This document shows positions 32,883 through 47,653 of a stretch of 64,000 nucleotides of DNA, one piece after another; the stretch's first letter is position 1, and the number at the start of each line of letters is the position of its first letter. The notes beneath the pieces are model-generated. The model did not search any database and was not told the DNA's origin. It saw nothing but the letters and a program-made list of their open reading frames with translations. Source of the stretch: Agelaius tricolor (lineage: Eukaryota > Chordata > Aves > Passeriformes > Icteridae); the NCBI GenBank assembly GCA_023055355.1, contig JALJCS010000034.1, forward strand, positions 5,532,001 to 5,596,000, read 5' to 3'. The position numbers were made by a program, and so were the translations under genes.

Positions 32883-35800
32883 AGATCCAGGGATGAATGG
32901 GAATTTATGGATATGGTATACTGCAAAAAGGGATCTGATGGTAATACTTTAAATTGACTTCTTAGAATAATTTAGTGCTGGGGACACTGATGGCTCAGGA
33001 GGTAGAGTTAATGTTTCCCCACTCAAAATATCAGATGGATGCCAAATCCCAGCCAGTAATGATGCAATAAATGGTTGATCAATAGAAACTGGAGAAGTTT
33101 GAGAAAATGTTTCAGAGCACCAAGTACCATCCATTTTGAATGCAGCAAATGGATGCAGCAGGCTAGGCTAGGCTGGGATCAAAACTGAAAGTTCTTCCCT
33201 AAACTGCAGGCCTAATCCCAAAGAAATGCTGATTTGGGGTACAAGAAGAAACATTTTTCTCTCACTATTGGGATCAGAAGCAGGCTGTTATTCTGTCAAG
33301 GAGAATCAACTTGATTTTCCATGTCTTCCTTGTTTACATGTAATCTGTTGGTGTTTTCAAGGTTTTCTTTCTCAACTGTAGTGTGAAACCTGGGAGGAAA
33401 CACAAATTGCTATTCTGGGGTAATGATCTAAACCCCACTCTCCCTGCTATGCCTGTCTGTAATAATGCATTAATTCATTACATGGTCATGGAATTGTCTT
33501 TTGGGAGAATTCCTGCTGGCAGCTCTCCCTCACCAACCCCAGGTAAGCAATTGTGTGAAGAGCCCACAGCAGGCCATGGGATGTGGAAAATGCAGCGTCA
33601 GGACTTGGGAAGTTCAAGACATAAGGCTTAGATTTGGAGGGGGAAAAGGTGATTGAGGGAAGCCTGGGGCCTGGATGCCTTTGTAATGCCAGCCCCATGG
33701 CTGCTGCACTCCTGATTGAATCCTGCTCCCTCCCAGCCTCGTGCAGATGGTGGTGGAGGGTCACTGGAGCCAAAGGGGTTTAGGAGCCCTCTTGAGGCAG
33801 CACTCAGATTCTGCCTGGGTTAAGTTCCGTGGCACTAGTGACGATCTGGAAAATGGTTTCATTGTTTGATAGGGTTCTCTGGTGTTGTGGTGAAGTTTAT
33901 ATTCTCTGGGGGAAAACACCTTATCCAAATTGTCATCTTCCATCTCCAGTGGAGTGCAGAGATGGGAGGGAACCAGCAAAGAATGAGAAAGCCTCTCTGC
34001 CTATTTTGCTGTTGTTGCTGCATGATCAAGACTATACTGAGCTCTTAAAGCAGAAGTCAAAAGCAAGATAATAAACAGCCAACAAATGGAAATTATAGAT
34101 ACTACATCATTGATATTTTTAAACTTTGTATTCATAATCATGAGATTGATATGACTTTGACAAATTATTTTTATATAGCCATGACCCTTATAATTACTGT
34201 AAAATTATTTTAGCCTTTGTTGTACTGTTCTCTCTCATTTACTTCTTTTTCATCCATTATTTAGCTTGTTTTTGGAGTTGATTTGTGTGCTTTTAAGTCT
34301 GATACATGTGTTTTTAATATACTGGGAAGATAAAACATTACCTCTTGTCAGTCCAGTTGGAGTCTGTGGCCAAATCTCAACCTTACAGAACAAAAAGGAG
34401 TCCCTGTTATTCTGTGTATATGGAATTATTTCATTCTTACCACTTTTTGTCCAGGTTTGAGTTAGTATAAGCGCTTCTCTTTTTTTTCCCCTTTCAACCT
34501 TCTCCTCCTGAGGGAAGGTGTGGCTGTCTGCTGGTATTTTCCATCTCTCTGGGGCCTGGGATACACTTGAGGGAACACAAAGAAAGAATGATTGAGGGAT
34601 TAAACAACAAACAAAAAAATTGTCATTATGTCAAATGAAGAAGCTTTTTGCTTCTCACAGAGAGCACCCTGAGGATGCTTCCTCCAATACCACCCATTTT
34701 TTTCTGCCTTGGACTCTGTTTATTCAGGCCATGGCTATTCTTGCTGTCAGTATGAGCTGGTCAGCACTTCCAAGGTCTCTGTGGTATAAGTGATATCCAT
34801 TCCTGTCCCAAAGCCACGTGAACAATTGCAGAGGTCATTATTCTAATAATGAGCTACTCTGTCCTTACCTCATGAAAGTACATATTCACCCTGATCTTTA
34901 AATTTAAAATATTTTACCAGACAAGCCTTTCAAGGCTGATTTTTATCATTTCTTTTTTCTTGAAATGGTGTATTGGGAAAACAATGTTTTATAACCCTAG
35001 TGCCTAATTTCCAAAACAGTATATTCATAGGACAAATGCCAATAAGCTAGAATGCTACACAAACAAGAATGCTATAAATTGTGTGTGGACTATTTACATA
35101 AAAACTTCAGCTTGAGAATTTACACAGTAATTCATTTTTAAGCATTTTACAACGCATTCAGTAGGACAGAGGAAGGTAACAGAGTTAAACCATTTCTTTT
35201 GTAACTCACGAGTTTAGAAGGGAAGATTTATTGGACGGTCAGTCATATTTTGCATAGTCATGAACAATAAAACCTGAAGTTGCTACAGCTGTAGCTGTTT
35301 GACAGAAAAGACTGCTGAAAAAGTTCTGCTAATATGTGGCTCCACAGAAACTACATTAATGTCTATTACAGCTGAAACATAAACCCACCTGTGTCTACAA
35401 AAAGGAGGTTTTTTTTGTTTATCCTCTGTTGTTTTCCCTCCCCTGACATAGGGGGAGGCTATAATAAAACAAGAAAATTTGTGATTTACTTAAGCTTTTT
35501 AAGACAACGGAGAGAAAAGAACAAAATTTCTTATTGTGACACGCTCCTTTTTGAGAAGAATTTCAAAACTTGTGATGATCTGACAAAACACAAAACTCAT
35601 TTTTCTTCCACGGAGTGGCCACTGCAACACACAAAATAAATGTGAATCTAAATTCTTCAATCATATTTGCTGCTTGAATATTCTTGGTCAGAGGGAAATG
35701 TTTTATTTTCATCTCTAACAATATTTTTTTCTATTCTCTCTGTTCAGCTCAAAAAAAACCACAAAAAAACCCACAAACAAAACCAAAACTATAAAAAGAA

Positions 35801-38800
35801 TCAGAAACTTAATATTCTACCATTTCTCAGCACTCATGGTGTAAAATAGTCTGAAAAGATGCCTTGGTCTTAATACTTTTTAGCACCTGGTATTCCTAAA
35901 GGTATGGTAAATTCCTTAGCACTGCTCTTACTCAACACAGTCTTCACAGATTCAACAAGAAGGGTAGGAATATGTTTTTAAAAGAATTCTTTACACTGAG
36001 GCCAAATCCAGCCTATATTCTAGTAAAAGCCTTTCTGAAGCCACCCTTCTTGTATGGAAATGGGTGGTTGGTGAATTCCCAGCTGAATTCCCCATTTCTA
36101 GCCTGGTTTTAGGTTTCCATTGTCTTCCTGGTGACCAGTTACACATTCAATTGCATTCAATAACCTCTGGTTTTATAAACTGAAAAACAATTGTGCTTCA
36201 GGGCAGCATCCCAATTCCCTTTGTTTCTTTGGGGACAACGTGATGCTTGGGAAGAGCATTTCAAACAATTAGGGTTAAATTGATCCTGGAATTCAGAGGC
36301 ATTTCTTACATTTGGCTCTTGGAAAGGAGAATGCTCTTTTATCTTCTGTTTCTTCTGTCATCTTTGCAAGAATTAAAGGCAGGGATATAGAAGCACCAGT
36401 GGATCTGTGCCTGTGTCATTTTGTTGAGTGGGGCAGGGGTTTTGAGTCTATGTATACATGTAGAGACAGTGAAATGAAGAGTTTTTTGAATATGTGACTG
36501 ACTGAAAAATGAGGTTTTTATGTTTACACTCATCTGATTTGATCCTGTAAGTGGTTAGGTTTACATATGTGAAACTGACTGGAAAGCTCCTGGGAGCTGG
36601 AAGCTGAGTCCTGCTGGAGTCATGCATAGGAAGGAAAGGCTAACTGAGCTCAAAGATAGACTCTCTGTAGTGTTAGACAGAACTGATGGACTAGGGATCC
36701 CTCATCACATTTTTCTTCCACAGTGAATCCTGATTTTGGCCACTGTTTTGCAGCATGCCAACTTGATTTAATGTACAAACTGCTTGAGCTGTTGGAATAT
36801 GCCCATAACTGTTTTTTATCTCAGTTTCAGGTTTTAAATTTTATGTCAGTAATAAGTACCTACATTTCATTACAAGTTTACAGGACTGTCTGATTGTAAA
36901 TCATTGCAAATCTTTTTCCTTCCTTAGTAGGGGTGTAAACTTCATTTTTTTTTTCCATGTGGCTCAAGTGCAGTAATAGGATGAGAGAGAAAACAGTTTA
37001 CTTGAGCCTTGGATATAAATACAAATTCATCCTCTTCAGGATAAACTTCAGTCAGGGTTAATCCAAATTTAAATTTAAGTCTTGCTTTGGCCAGCACTTC
37101 AGTGTGCTTTTAAGTGCAGCAGTCATAAATAAAATTCCAGGAGAACAAATCATGTTGAGTGGCATCTCTTAGCCTGTTCCCTGGAGCTCATTGTCCTGCC
37201 TCTGGTGATGTATAACCTCCTCTAACAGACATGCCAATATGTTTCTTTCCAGCTGATAAGCATGCCCAGGTACAGCTGTATTTAGCTGCTGTCCCATGTT
37301 CTGTGCAGTGTCTGAACCCAGCAGGGGTGAAGCCTTATGGTGTTGGAAGCCCCAGTGGAGCTCTGTCTGAAGGTGTGGCATGGGGACATCCATGTTTGAT
37401 TTACTGCATTTCTGGGGTTTCCTTTTCTTCTCAGCTTTGCCCATTATTCTCCAGTGTTTTCAAGCTGTGTCAGTCAGTCTAATAAAAAATATTGCATCTT
37501 CTTACTAATGATTCCTGTGCCTTTAGACTCTTACAGCTGCAACAATACTGCTGCTATTGAACTATTTACATCAATATCTTTTGTTGTTCTTACTAGTTTT
37601 TCTCAAATGGAATTAGGAAATTCCTTTTCTTTAGGAAAGTGTAATTCTGTGGGAGGGTAGTAACTTAAATTGTTAATTCATGCAATTTAACTCTTTGATT
37701 TTTTCCACCATTTTAAGAAAGGCTAATGAATTTCATACTAATTTATGCAAGCAAATCTAGGTGGCCTTTAAGAAATGTTAAAGAAACACCCTATAAATAT
37801 CAAGTTATAAATGTTAAGCTCTATAAAGTTAAAGCTTTAATCCAAAAAACCCAAATGCTACAAAATTAAACGAGGGCAGCAGATATTCTCTCTGCTGCAC
37901 ATATCCTAAAGCTCAGTCTAAGATGATCCAAGTCAGCAGCTTCACCATTGAAAGGCAGGTTTTCAAAATATGAAAGAGCTCAGGTTTTCAAAATATGTCA
38001 AAATATGTTTAGCACAGGCAGGGCTCCAGATGCTGGTGTGATTTGGGGTAAGATGGGGCTGTTTCGTCTCTTCCCCATCAGCAGATTTGCTGCATCCCTC
38101 CCTCATCTGGGTGGCCAAACCCAATTTTTTTTTTTTTCCCTGACCTCATGGAGGGATGGCTCAGCATGCTGGAATGATTTTCTGGCACTGCAATGACATT
38201 ATAAAATTCAGAGGAACCCAAGCACAGGAGCTGACACCACTATGACAGACAAGCCTTGGGTGACACAAGGTTTCAGGGTACTTGCAAATACATTTGAGCT
38301 TTGCCTGAATTCTCTTACTAACACAGAAAATACCATAGACAGACTTTCTGTTTGGCTGGGGGTTCAGAGCAGTCAGATTTTCACTTTGATTGTTCATTGT
38401 TAAAATAGACAGCTCTCCTGCTAGGAAGATGTCTGTCCCACTCTTGGGTTGCCAACAGAGAGCAGGTTAGGTGGCAGGATTTGTTTCTGGGACAAAAAGG
38501 GAAACAGCAAGATGTTCCTTTCTTATCACAGTTTGGAGCAAGGAAAGAAGAGATCAGTGTGTCAGGCTGTTACTCAGCTGTGGTGTGACATGGTCAAGGG
38601 CAAGAGCTCTTTGTGAGGCTGTATGATGGCTTTCATGTCTGCACAAATAACACAGCAAAAACAAACAAGCTGGTTGGCTGGGGTGATGGGTATTAAAAAG
38701 AATCTGAATAGTTAGCTTGTTTAATAGAAAAAAAAGTTAAAGGCAATTATTTTTCCTTTATGTTTTCAAGATGTGTTAATGTCTTACAAACAGTAGTCAA

Positions 38801-41800
38801 GGAGTAATTGTGTGCAGAAGGTGTCTTTAGTCAGTCAGGCTGAACTGTAATTCAGCTGAGAGGCAAACTTTGAGCTTTTGGTATTCCATATGAACTTCTC
38901 ATAATGTTTTTCAGTGGCTTGCACCAATTTTATTTCAAACTTTCTCATTTCAGTTTCCTCCCTCTTCCTTCCTGGTTTCCTCATCAAAACTCATCATTTA
39001 GATACTGTGTTTTTACCTGAATTTTACCAAAACTGTCCCAATGGTGTAATTAGCTTCTTAAAAAGAAGATGCATCATGAAGACCCTGAGCAAGTTTCCAA
39101 ACACAGCATCACTGCAAATGCCTGTGTCTTGCAGCACTGAAAGTATTCAGCTTTATGAATCTGTTTCATGAGCCTCATTGAGGAAAAAAAAACCCTATAA
39201 AATCACTTTGGAGATGTTCATCTCTGCATATGTTATCACAAGGATTTCCCTTTTAATGGGGAAAATATTATTAAGCTCAGACTGTTATGAACAATCTAAT
39301 TTGTCTGGGCATGTGATATCCATGAGGAACAGATAAAAGAAAAGATTTAATAGTTTCAGTCCTTGGCAGTATATTTTGTTCCAGTAACCACACAGAATTT
39401 AAGCTGTTTGTGTTAAACTTGAACAAAGCTAAACAGAAGAGAGATCATGCTGATTTTCACAGCCAGTCAGAAGAATCCTTTTGGAAACTTACAAAAGGTT
39501 CAAATATTCCCTTCCCCAGAAAAATTCTTTAGTATGAGTAAGCTCCCATTTGTGGGGTTCCTCTGAGGTTGCTCAGGACAAGAGAGTATCTTTCTTCTTG
39601 ATCACTGGAGTGGCTGCCAGGTACTGAATGTCACTGAAGCAAAAATGTGCCTCCTCCTGCAATCTGAGTTTCCTACAAATTACTTTATAAACATCTTTTT
39701 ACCACCTTTTTGTGTGAGCATTAGATGAGTTCCCAAGGTGAATCTTTCTGGTGCATCAGTCATTTTCCATCTTTTGCCAAGTTTTTAATGGGACTGAGCA
39801 CAAGCTAGTGAAGCTAACTTGCTAGGGAAGCAGAGAGAATAATAATTTATGAAGGTTTTGGCACCACTGAAGTGCAGCTTAGGGGGTGTGTTAGAGCTTC
39901 TGGACGTACCTGAGTGTAGAGGAAGAAAATGTGGACAGTCAGAAGAGGATTAATGGTTGAGCAGTAAGTCCACGCTGCCTTGAAGCACCTTTGCCTTGGT
40001 GGAAAAGCCACTCAGGAAGGAATAGTCAGAGCAACTCTGTTTCCCACTTGCCCTGTCTGACCTCCTGGCTCTGCTCTGCATGCAACAAAATTCGCATTTT
40101 CTGCAGAAAGGAACAGAGAGGAGGTTTTACAGAAACTCTATGATCAACCTACCATGTAAATGGGGGATAGAGAGATGATTTGCTCCCCATCTTTCCTGTG
40201 CTTCCTACTGGCAACCCACCTTTGTCAGAGCTGAATAAAACCATGAGCCATGGCAGAAATCCAGGTGAAGAAATTAGAGGGCAAATAGAATATTCAGTTA
40301 AATGTTGGTAAAGAAATATTTGGGGAGTTTGCTAAACTTCTCCTCAGCTCCCATGCATTATTAAAGTCACTTGGAATTAATAACTTTCCAGTACTGGCTG
40401 GCAGCTGAAGAACTTCCATAAAGACAAATTAACTAAGAAACGAGGGAAAAGCTCACATCAGAGCATAATGGCATTATAATTTGCACAAGAACATTTGTCA
40501 GAGAGGAAATTATTACTAAATGCTACAAAAGAGTCCTATAACAAAGGAATCTTATGGGAGGAAATGTTCAGAGTTTTTTTATGGTCTGTTCTCTATTTCA
40601 GTGCCTGATGTAACAGCTAGCTCTAATGTGCACAGTCAAGGTCATTGAGTGGAACTGGAGCCAGCAGCCATTTGTTCCAGCAGTCCCTCTATTTCTTCTC
40701 AGGTCTTACTGAATTCCTGGAAGATTTGCTCCCCATTGTTTAACAGAGGCTGTGTGAGGTCTAGGAGTCGTCTCCTATTCTTCTCTTTTTATTGCCTTCT
40801 TTATAATTTCATTCTCTGTTTTTGCTACCCCTCCACAGTTCATTTTCTCCCAGAGAGGCTATATGCAAATTCTGTCCCAGGAGGACAAAATCTGCAGATA
40901 TAGGTGCAAAAATCTTGTCTTTGCTTTCACAGTTTTATGCATCTTTGAGATGTATGGTTCCTACTTGAATTTCTCTAGCGTGGTCCAGAATCAGAGCAAC
41001 TTTCCGTCGCTGGGAAATTTTCCCAAGCCAAGAAATCTGGCTAGAAGTCATGATGTATTTTGCCTCCTGCTTGTGTGTCTCCACACTTGTGAGGTCCTGC
41101 AGTGTTTTGCAAGTTGTAATGCTTGGAGCATAGCTTGGGACTGTTTGGCATTACTCAATTATAAAGGCTGACTCTTCAGACAGCGCTGCCTCGTGTAAAA
41201 CATGAATCCCTGAGCTTTACATCCATGTGTTTTATAAAAATTCCTCTCAGACATGTCACTGCTGTTCATTGGAGGCATCTGAGCACCCCACTATGTCATC
41301 TTGGAAACCTGCCACAGATCCTAAAACCAGACTAGCAGCTGTAAATTTAGTATGGAGCTGGGCTTGTCCTTTGGCAGGAGCAAGAACCCAGTCCTGTCCT
41401 GAGGCAGATGGGGATGCAGCTCTTGACTACACATCCAGGGAGCACTTCCTGTCCATGGCCATCAGGATCTGCAAGTGTCTGCCTGTCCAACTTTACATTA
41501 ATTTAAAGAAGCCACATTTTTAAGTGGTTAAAAATATTTGGATCCAATCAATTAATCCAAGCTCTTTCCCAGACTGGGTTGTGCTAGAGTAACTCTGCTC
41601 AGCAAAATACCTAGTTGTTTTTTCTAGTTCCTATGATTTTATATTGACAGCGTTTCCCTGGTTATTTCTGGATTACAATATAGCTCTGTTTGAGCTCAAT
41701 GAAGCAGTGATATTTTCAACGTGGAGTTTGGAGTGGTAGCTAGAAAAATGACTAAAACTTTTCTGATTTTCTAGACCAGCCTGATCCTCAATCCAGATTT

Positions 41801-44800
41801 AAAAACAGATTCTCCTCTGTTTCATTTTCATTTTCCCTCAGAAATGGCAGTGTAACTAAGGGATCTTTCAAGACCTTGTTGTTACAAGCAACTACACAAA
41901 GAAAACAGGTAGTTTGTAAAAAGTCTCTCTTCCTTCACCAAAAAATTAGCTAAACCAGTTCTTATTCAGGAAAGTAAGTGCCATTAAATCATGAAATTGC
42001 TTATGATATAACCAAAGAAAGTGTGAGTGAAAATGTAAACACAATGACGACTCGATGGTGCCAAAATTAAAGCTTATATTACACCAGCTGATAGCTAGCT
42101 GCAAGTCAGAAATATGATACATTAAAATAAACAGTTTGAGATTAATCTTCGGCTATCTGGCAGAGCATGAATTAAAGCACATTTCAAATAATGTCAACAT
42201 CAGTTTAATTCTCCTTCCCTTACACTCTCTTCCATTACCCAGCCTTATACACATGTTTTTGGTTGAAGCCCAAGGTCGGGAATGGACTTTTAGCTGGTGG
42301 ACCCACTTCACATGCCCAGACGTCTGGGCGCACAGCAATTTAGCAGGAAATCCCCCAGGTCATCTGGGAAAAGACTGTGACTCTTCATCACTTGCTTTTG
42401 GAATAGATCACAGTGAGACCTTGGAGTAGTTTTGGGTTTATTATTTATCTCAGTTTCTAGAAGGAATCCATCTGATGTTTGAAATTCAAGTTTGTCTTAG
42501 GGCTCTCATTACTGGATATCACCTACAAGAAAACTTTAGGGTCTCACTGCAAAAAAGCTGCATGCCAAGCAAAATTGAGTAGTGTTTGAATTTAATATTG
42601 GAGCAAGGGCAGATCATAAGGAAAATAAAAACCACTCCCCTGTAATGCAAGATATACTTATATGGCTCTGTTCACTCGGAAATCTGTTCTCGTTGATCTT
42701 TGTCTGACTCTCTGCAGGGTTTCCTTGGTCAAGGAGGCTAAAATTGATTCAAGGCCCAAAGCTCTTCAGCTCAGTGTTGACAAAACCTAGAATCCAATGT
42801 CCTTGTGTCAACACGCTCTGACTTTCTTGGATCTTCAAACCACATTCTGCTGTATGACCAAAAATGGAAGGTGGATCACAATGAGAAACATATGGCTGGG
42901 AATGGAATTTCAGACTGGAGGAGAAGAAAGGAGGAGGAGTAGGATGGAGATTGTGAGGAAAAGAGCAGAGTAAAGTAGAAAATGAGAAGAGAAATTAAAT
43001 TTAGGCTCCTCTATTAGGGAGAAGAAAAACAACCCCCTCAACTCTTCTGGTGACCTTACATGGGAACCTCCTCTAGCTTTGTTTTATGTCTTCTCTCTCT
43101 TGCATTTATTTCCCTTCACTGTTATTTCTATAAGGTGCTAGACAAATTTTGAGTTATTTACCTGCTTTCCAGGGCATTCCAAAGGGGTGTGCAATATGTC
43201 TGAGTTTAGAGGCAGGAGCAGCTTTTTAAATGAAGATGTTTGGCTGTGACTCTGTAGTTCGAGGCTGTTTGCAGAAACGTCTGAGGCAAAAACTCATTCA
43301 ATTAATTCAAAATTAGAGCTGACTGAAGGGCAACAACAGCTCTGCTGTGTGGCAACTTGTGAGGTCCAGCAATTTGGGTTTGCTCAAACACGGCCTTATC
43401 TACTGGGAATTTAAAAATGTCCACTTTTCATTCTGACACGGAGCAAAGTTTGGGGCTTTTTGTTTGCTCTCGCAAAACGCCGATATATTTTTACAGGGTG
43501 CTGGAAACAGCCTTTCAGCGTGGAAATGTGCTTTCAATGTGCTTCATTCCTTACAGGAAAGGACAGGGCATCATGGCCTTGCCTGGACATGGACCATGCT
43601 GTCCTTGGTGACACTGGTGGCCCTCTCTTGTGGCTGAAGAGGGACTTGTGTCAGGGCAGGAGGAGCTGGTACAGGTTTCAGCTGTGACTGACTTTGCTTG
43701 TATCATATAGAGCTGCTCTTATCATGTGTTAAGCAGTCTTCTCAATTTGAAAAGGACCAGAGAAAATGGGACTTTCCCAGCTGGATGGAGATGTTCTTGC
43801 TGTAGCTTTCCAAACTGTGTCATACAAAGAAATAGGGGGGGAAAAAATACCAGAAAAGAAATGCTTGATTTCTTGATGATTCATACCAAATTCTCAGTTT
43901 CTGATGATGATACAATGCCGATGATACAATTACACTGCTAATAACACTTGATAAGCAAAATCTCATCCCTTATTTTGACAGAATTCCCTGTGGACATCAT
44001 GGGAGCAATGGCTCAGAAGTAACATTTTAAATGTAGTGTCTTCAACTGGGTCCTGCTTCTAAATTCACTAGATATCAATAATCTAAATATCAACCCTCCT
44101 CTCATCTAAATCCTTAACAGGGCTCCTACTGATTGCACCAGGAACAATAAATACATAATTATATTTTATATATATTATAAATAGTAAAGTGCAGCTGATT
44201 CTAAGTGATTCTTGATGCATCAGCTGAGATTTGAGGGGTGGAACACAAAATCAGGTTCCTACTGACAAGTGATTCTTTGCACGTTCTTGAGAGTGTAAAG
44301 AGATTTTCATATGGGTAAGGAGCCTGGTTAAACACTGATGTGTCAATCTGTGCTGAGATTTCCAATAGGGAATCAGATTATATCTTTAATGAGTAGCCCT
44401 ACAAGATGTAATAAACACACTTCAGGTTTTGGTTTATAAAATTAATGATATGATATTGGTCAAGCTTTTGTGACTGCTAACTGCATTTACAAATGGATAT
44501 CTTGGAGCATTCTATGTTTGCTTTTCAAACAACAACAGCAAAAAAATCTGATTTTGGGCAGCCTATTAAACACTACACAGTGCAGACTGCTTCAAAAATA
44601 GCATAAGCTAAACATTGATGGTTTTTAATAAACCAGACTTAAACACTGAGTAAGTTTAATAAAGCAGATACTTAAGACAAGCATAATGAAAGGTGAAGGT
44701 CTGTTTTCTTTTTATTTCATTTCTTAACCTCTACTCTTCGATCCTGTGTTTGGTTTGGGGTTTAAAATAAATCATTCTCTTAAATGAAGTAATAAGAGAA

Positions 44801-47519
44801 GCAGAGTGAAGAGCCAACCTGTGCAGAGAAATTTATTGCAGAGAAACTAGCAGGCAGGTAGAAAAAAGTTCCTATATTAACTACAAAACAGTAAGTGCTA
44901 AGACTTTAATAACTTCATTGCAATGAAAATGTTTTTCATAGAGTCAAAACAGATTAGTTGCAAAAAAATATTTAGCTCTTCTACTTGAAGCCAAATGGTG
45001 AAAAATTCAGTTAATCTAAATAGATTTATGGCTCTCATCATAGTCTGTTCCCTGTGATGATTTGGCACGTTTTTTGCTGTAACCAAACACCTTGAGACTG
45101 TGCTCAGACTAGAGAGAAAAGTGATCGTGCTTCCCTTTTATAACCTCCTGAATCCCATCTCCCTTGTGTTTGTGTGACTGTGATGCCCTCACACCTTTCT
45201 CAGGTCTGGAGGAGGCGAGGGTAAATTCCTGCCTCTTCTCAACTTCAACAAGTTGAGGGGGTATTGGACTTCATATTTTAGGATGTTTGCCTGTTTTTGC
45301 ATTAGTAGTTTTTGCAGCTGCTCCTAATTTCTTTTGCCAGCCCTACCAGGCTTCAGCAAAGGCAGAGACTTCCCCCCAAAGCCTCTGTCAATCTATTGAA
45401 AACAGCCTTGTGCTTTGAATGTTTCAAGCAGAGATGTTTCTAGACACAATAAAAAAAAATAAAAAAAAAAAAGCCAGTTTCAACATAAAGTGGAGAGGAA
45501 TAAATTTCAGTTTTCATTTCAAAGAGAGACAGACATGTGTGAAATATAGTTTAGATTTATTTACATGTGAACATTGGCAGAAAGGGTTCATTAGTCACAC
45601 AGCAATATGAAGATACTGTGTATGGAGGCTTTCATTTGGAGACAAGGTATGGAAAAGGCATTGGCAAGTGGAGGGAAAGGAGAATGTTGTCTGGCTTGTG
45701 TACTTAAGTACAGATGGGCATTCAGTTATGATTATTAATAATCTCTAACAAATTTATCAGGAGGTGCCTCTGTATATCACAGTTGTGCAAGATAAAATTT
45801 GAAATTATTAGATGATAGTGCTGTAGTAACAGTATATTTTTTGTAATTATTTAGTTTCTAAAATTTCCTCCCAAGGACGAAAATCAGAGTTTTCCTAATA
45901 ATGACATTTAAACTAGGACCACTGGGTTAATGGAAATATTTGGTTACAGTGGATGGATTCAGACAACGGTGAGCTGGTGACTAGAAAAGATGCCTAAGAC
46001 ATATGTGGGTTTTGCTTTATTGAAGAGAAATTTTAGAATTGGGGTTTCTTTTCCAAGTTTAAGAACGGTGCTAAAGCAGAGGGATTTCCGTGTAGGTAAG
46101 AAAGAGATAACTCTTCTGACAAAAGTGTCAGTGAGCTTAATTAGCAAAGTTATCCAACAAGTGTATCCAACCAACACATTATTTAGAGGTTCTACTGAGC
46201 TTCTATTTAGTCTGTTTTCCAGACAGGCATTCCAGATGAAAGCAAATCAGAAAATTATGCAAGCTTCAGATGACTTCCCTAAAGAGGATCTCTTTTAAGT
46301 GAGTTTAAAATTTACAGATAGACAATGAAAAAGATATGATTTGTACATCTTTGTTGGTAAGGCAGCCCACATGTCATGAGATTTCCACTTGTTTTTGTTT
46401 TCCTGCAAGTGGGCATGAAATTCCCTTCTTAGATAACATACACAGGCTTAGGATTCAGTGGATGATGATCTGAGAATAAAGCTTAATCAAGATTTTGAAG
46501 AAATACAGTTGACAATTAGCAAAGCTTTAGCTTTTAGTTATTGTGGTATCAGTATTGTATTTGACTGGCAGCTTCATTTATTTTCTCCTGAGTGGAAAAC
46601 TATTTTCCTGTACTCCTACTGTCACTAAAGTGCTCCAACTCTCCAATATTCTGAACAGGAAAATATGTTCTCAGATAGGCTGCATTGTCTTTCCTGAGAC
46701 ATTTTGCCTCTCCTGTCTGTTAGTCTGAATTCATAAAAATAATTCACAGGAACAGAACCTCATTTTAAGAAGGATAAACGGGCTTGTCAGGCTGATGCAG
46801 ATGGGAGGTGGGATGGCTGTATGCTCAGCAGGTGAGGTGGGACCATTCCCAGCTTTCTTTAGCACCATATGGAGAAGAAAAAGAAAAAAAAAAAAACTTT
46901 CATGTTTTTCTATCCCCAATGTTGATAGGCAATGCTGGGAAATTCTGGTTACAAGGCAGCAGCAGTTTGGGGAGTTTGGTTTAGGTTTCTTACTGGTTTA
47001 CTGTGACAACAATCTCAGTTTCTTTGGGAGTTGTCCTTGTGGGAAAAGGGGGATTTTTGGAACTGTGAAAATGTGCAAGTCCTGTGTAACATCACTGTAG
47101 TGGTTCAGACTGCTTCTGACAGGACTAACAGTGATAACATGCAGAGAGGAATCCCAAGTGAGTGTTTACACAAGATAATCTCATTGCAGGACACTAAAAC
47201 ACTTGTTACCCCCTCTGCAGCCCTGCACACCTTCCCAGCCTCGTCCTGGTGATTAATTTCATGTGAGCCTCACTTTCTGCTGGGTGGATCAGTTAGTTTT
47301 TCCACTTCAGCTGAAAATCCTGAATTTGTCATGTGGCACCCTAAAGTAACACCACTCCTGACCCCAAAATCATTAACTGTGCAGAAGACTCAGTGCAGAG
47401 CTCTGGTAGCTCTGAGAAATCAAATATGGTCCTTTTAATTGGGCCCCAGACTTCTCTGAGAGGGGAGGACCAGCCTCTTCCTCCAAGTAACAAGTGACAA
47501 GAGGAAACAGCCTCTGACT

Positions 47520-47653
47520 GCACCAGGAAGGTTGAGATTGGATATTAGGGAAAACCTCTTCACTGAAAGGGTTGCCAAGCATTGGAACAGGCTGCCCAGG
47601 GAAGGAGCTGGTGTCAGCAGCCCTGGAGGTGATTAATGGATCTCTGCATGTGC
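47520..47653 (+). repeat. CR1 LINE fragment
   Basis: Plus-strand CR1: gaaggttgagattggatatt, agggaaaacctcttcactga, aagggttgccaagcattgga, acaggctgcccagggaagga. The 3' octamer end is not present, so the copy is truncated at both sides. Confidence 0.9.

Larger units (their letters stand above)
29700..40000. other. intergenic, gene-poor
   Basis: No gene recognised. It contains CR1 fragments at 30717-30862 and 32390-32556, a T-rich tract and TTA simple repeat around 31255-31490, an imperfect tandem duplication at 32731-32882, and A-rich sequence at about 35750-35800. Confidence 0.6.
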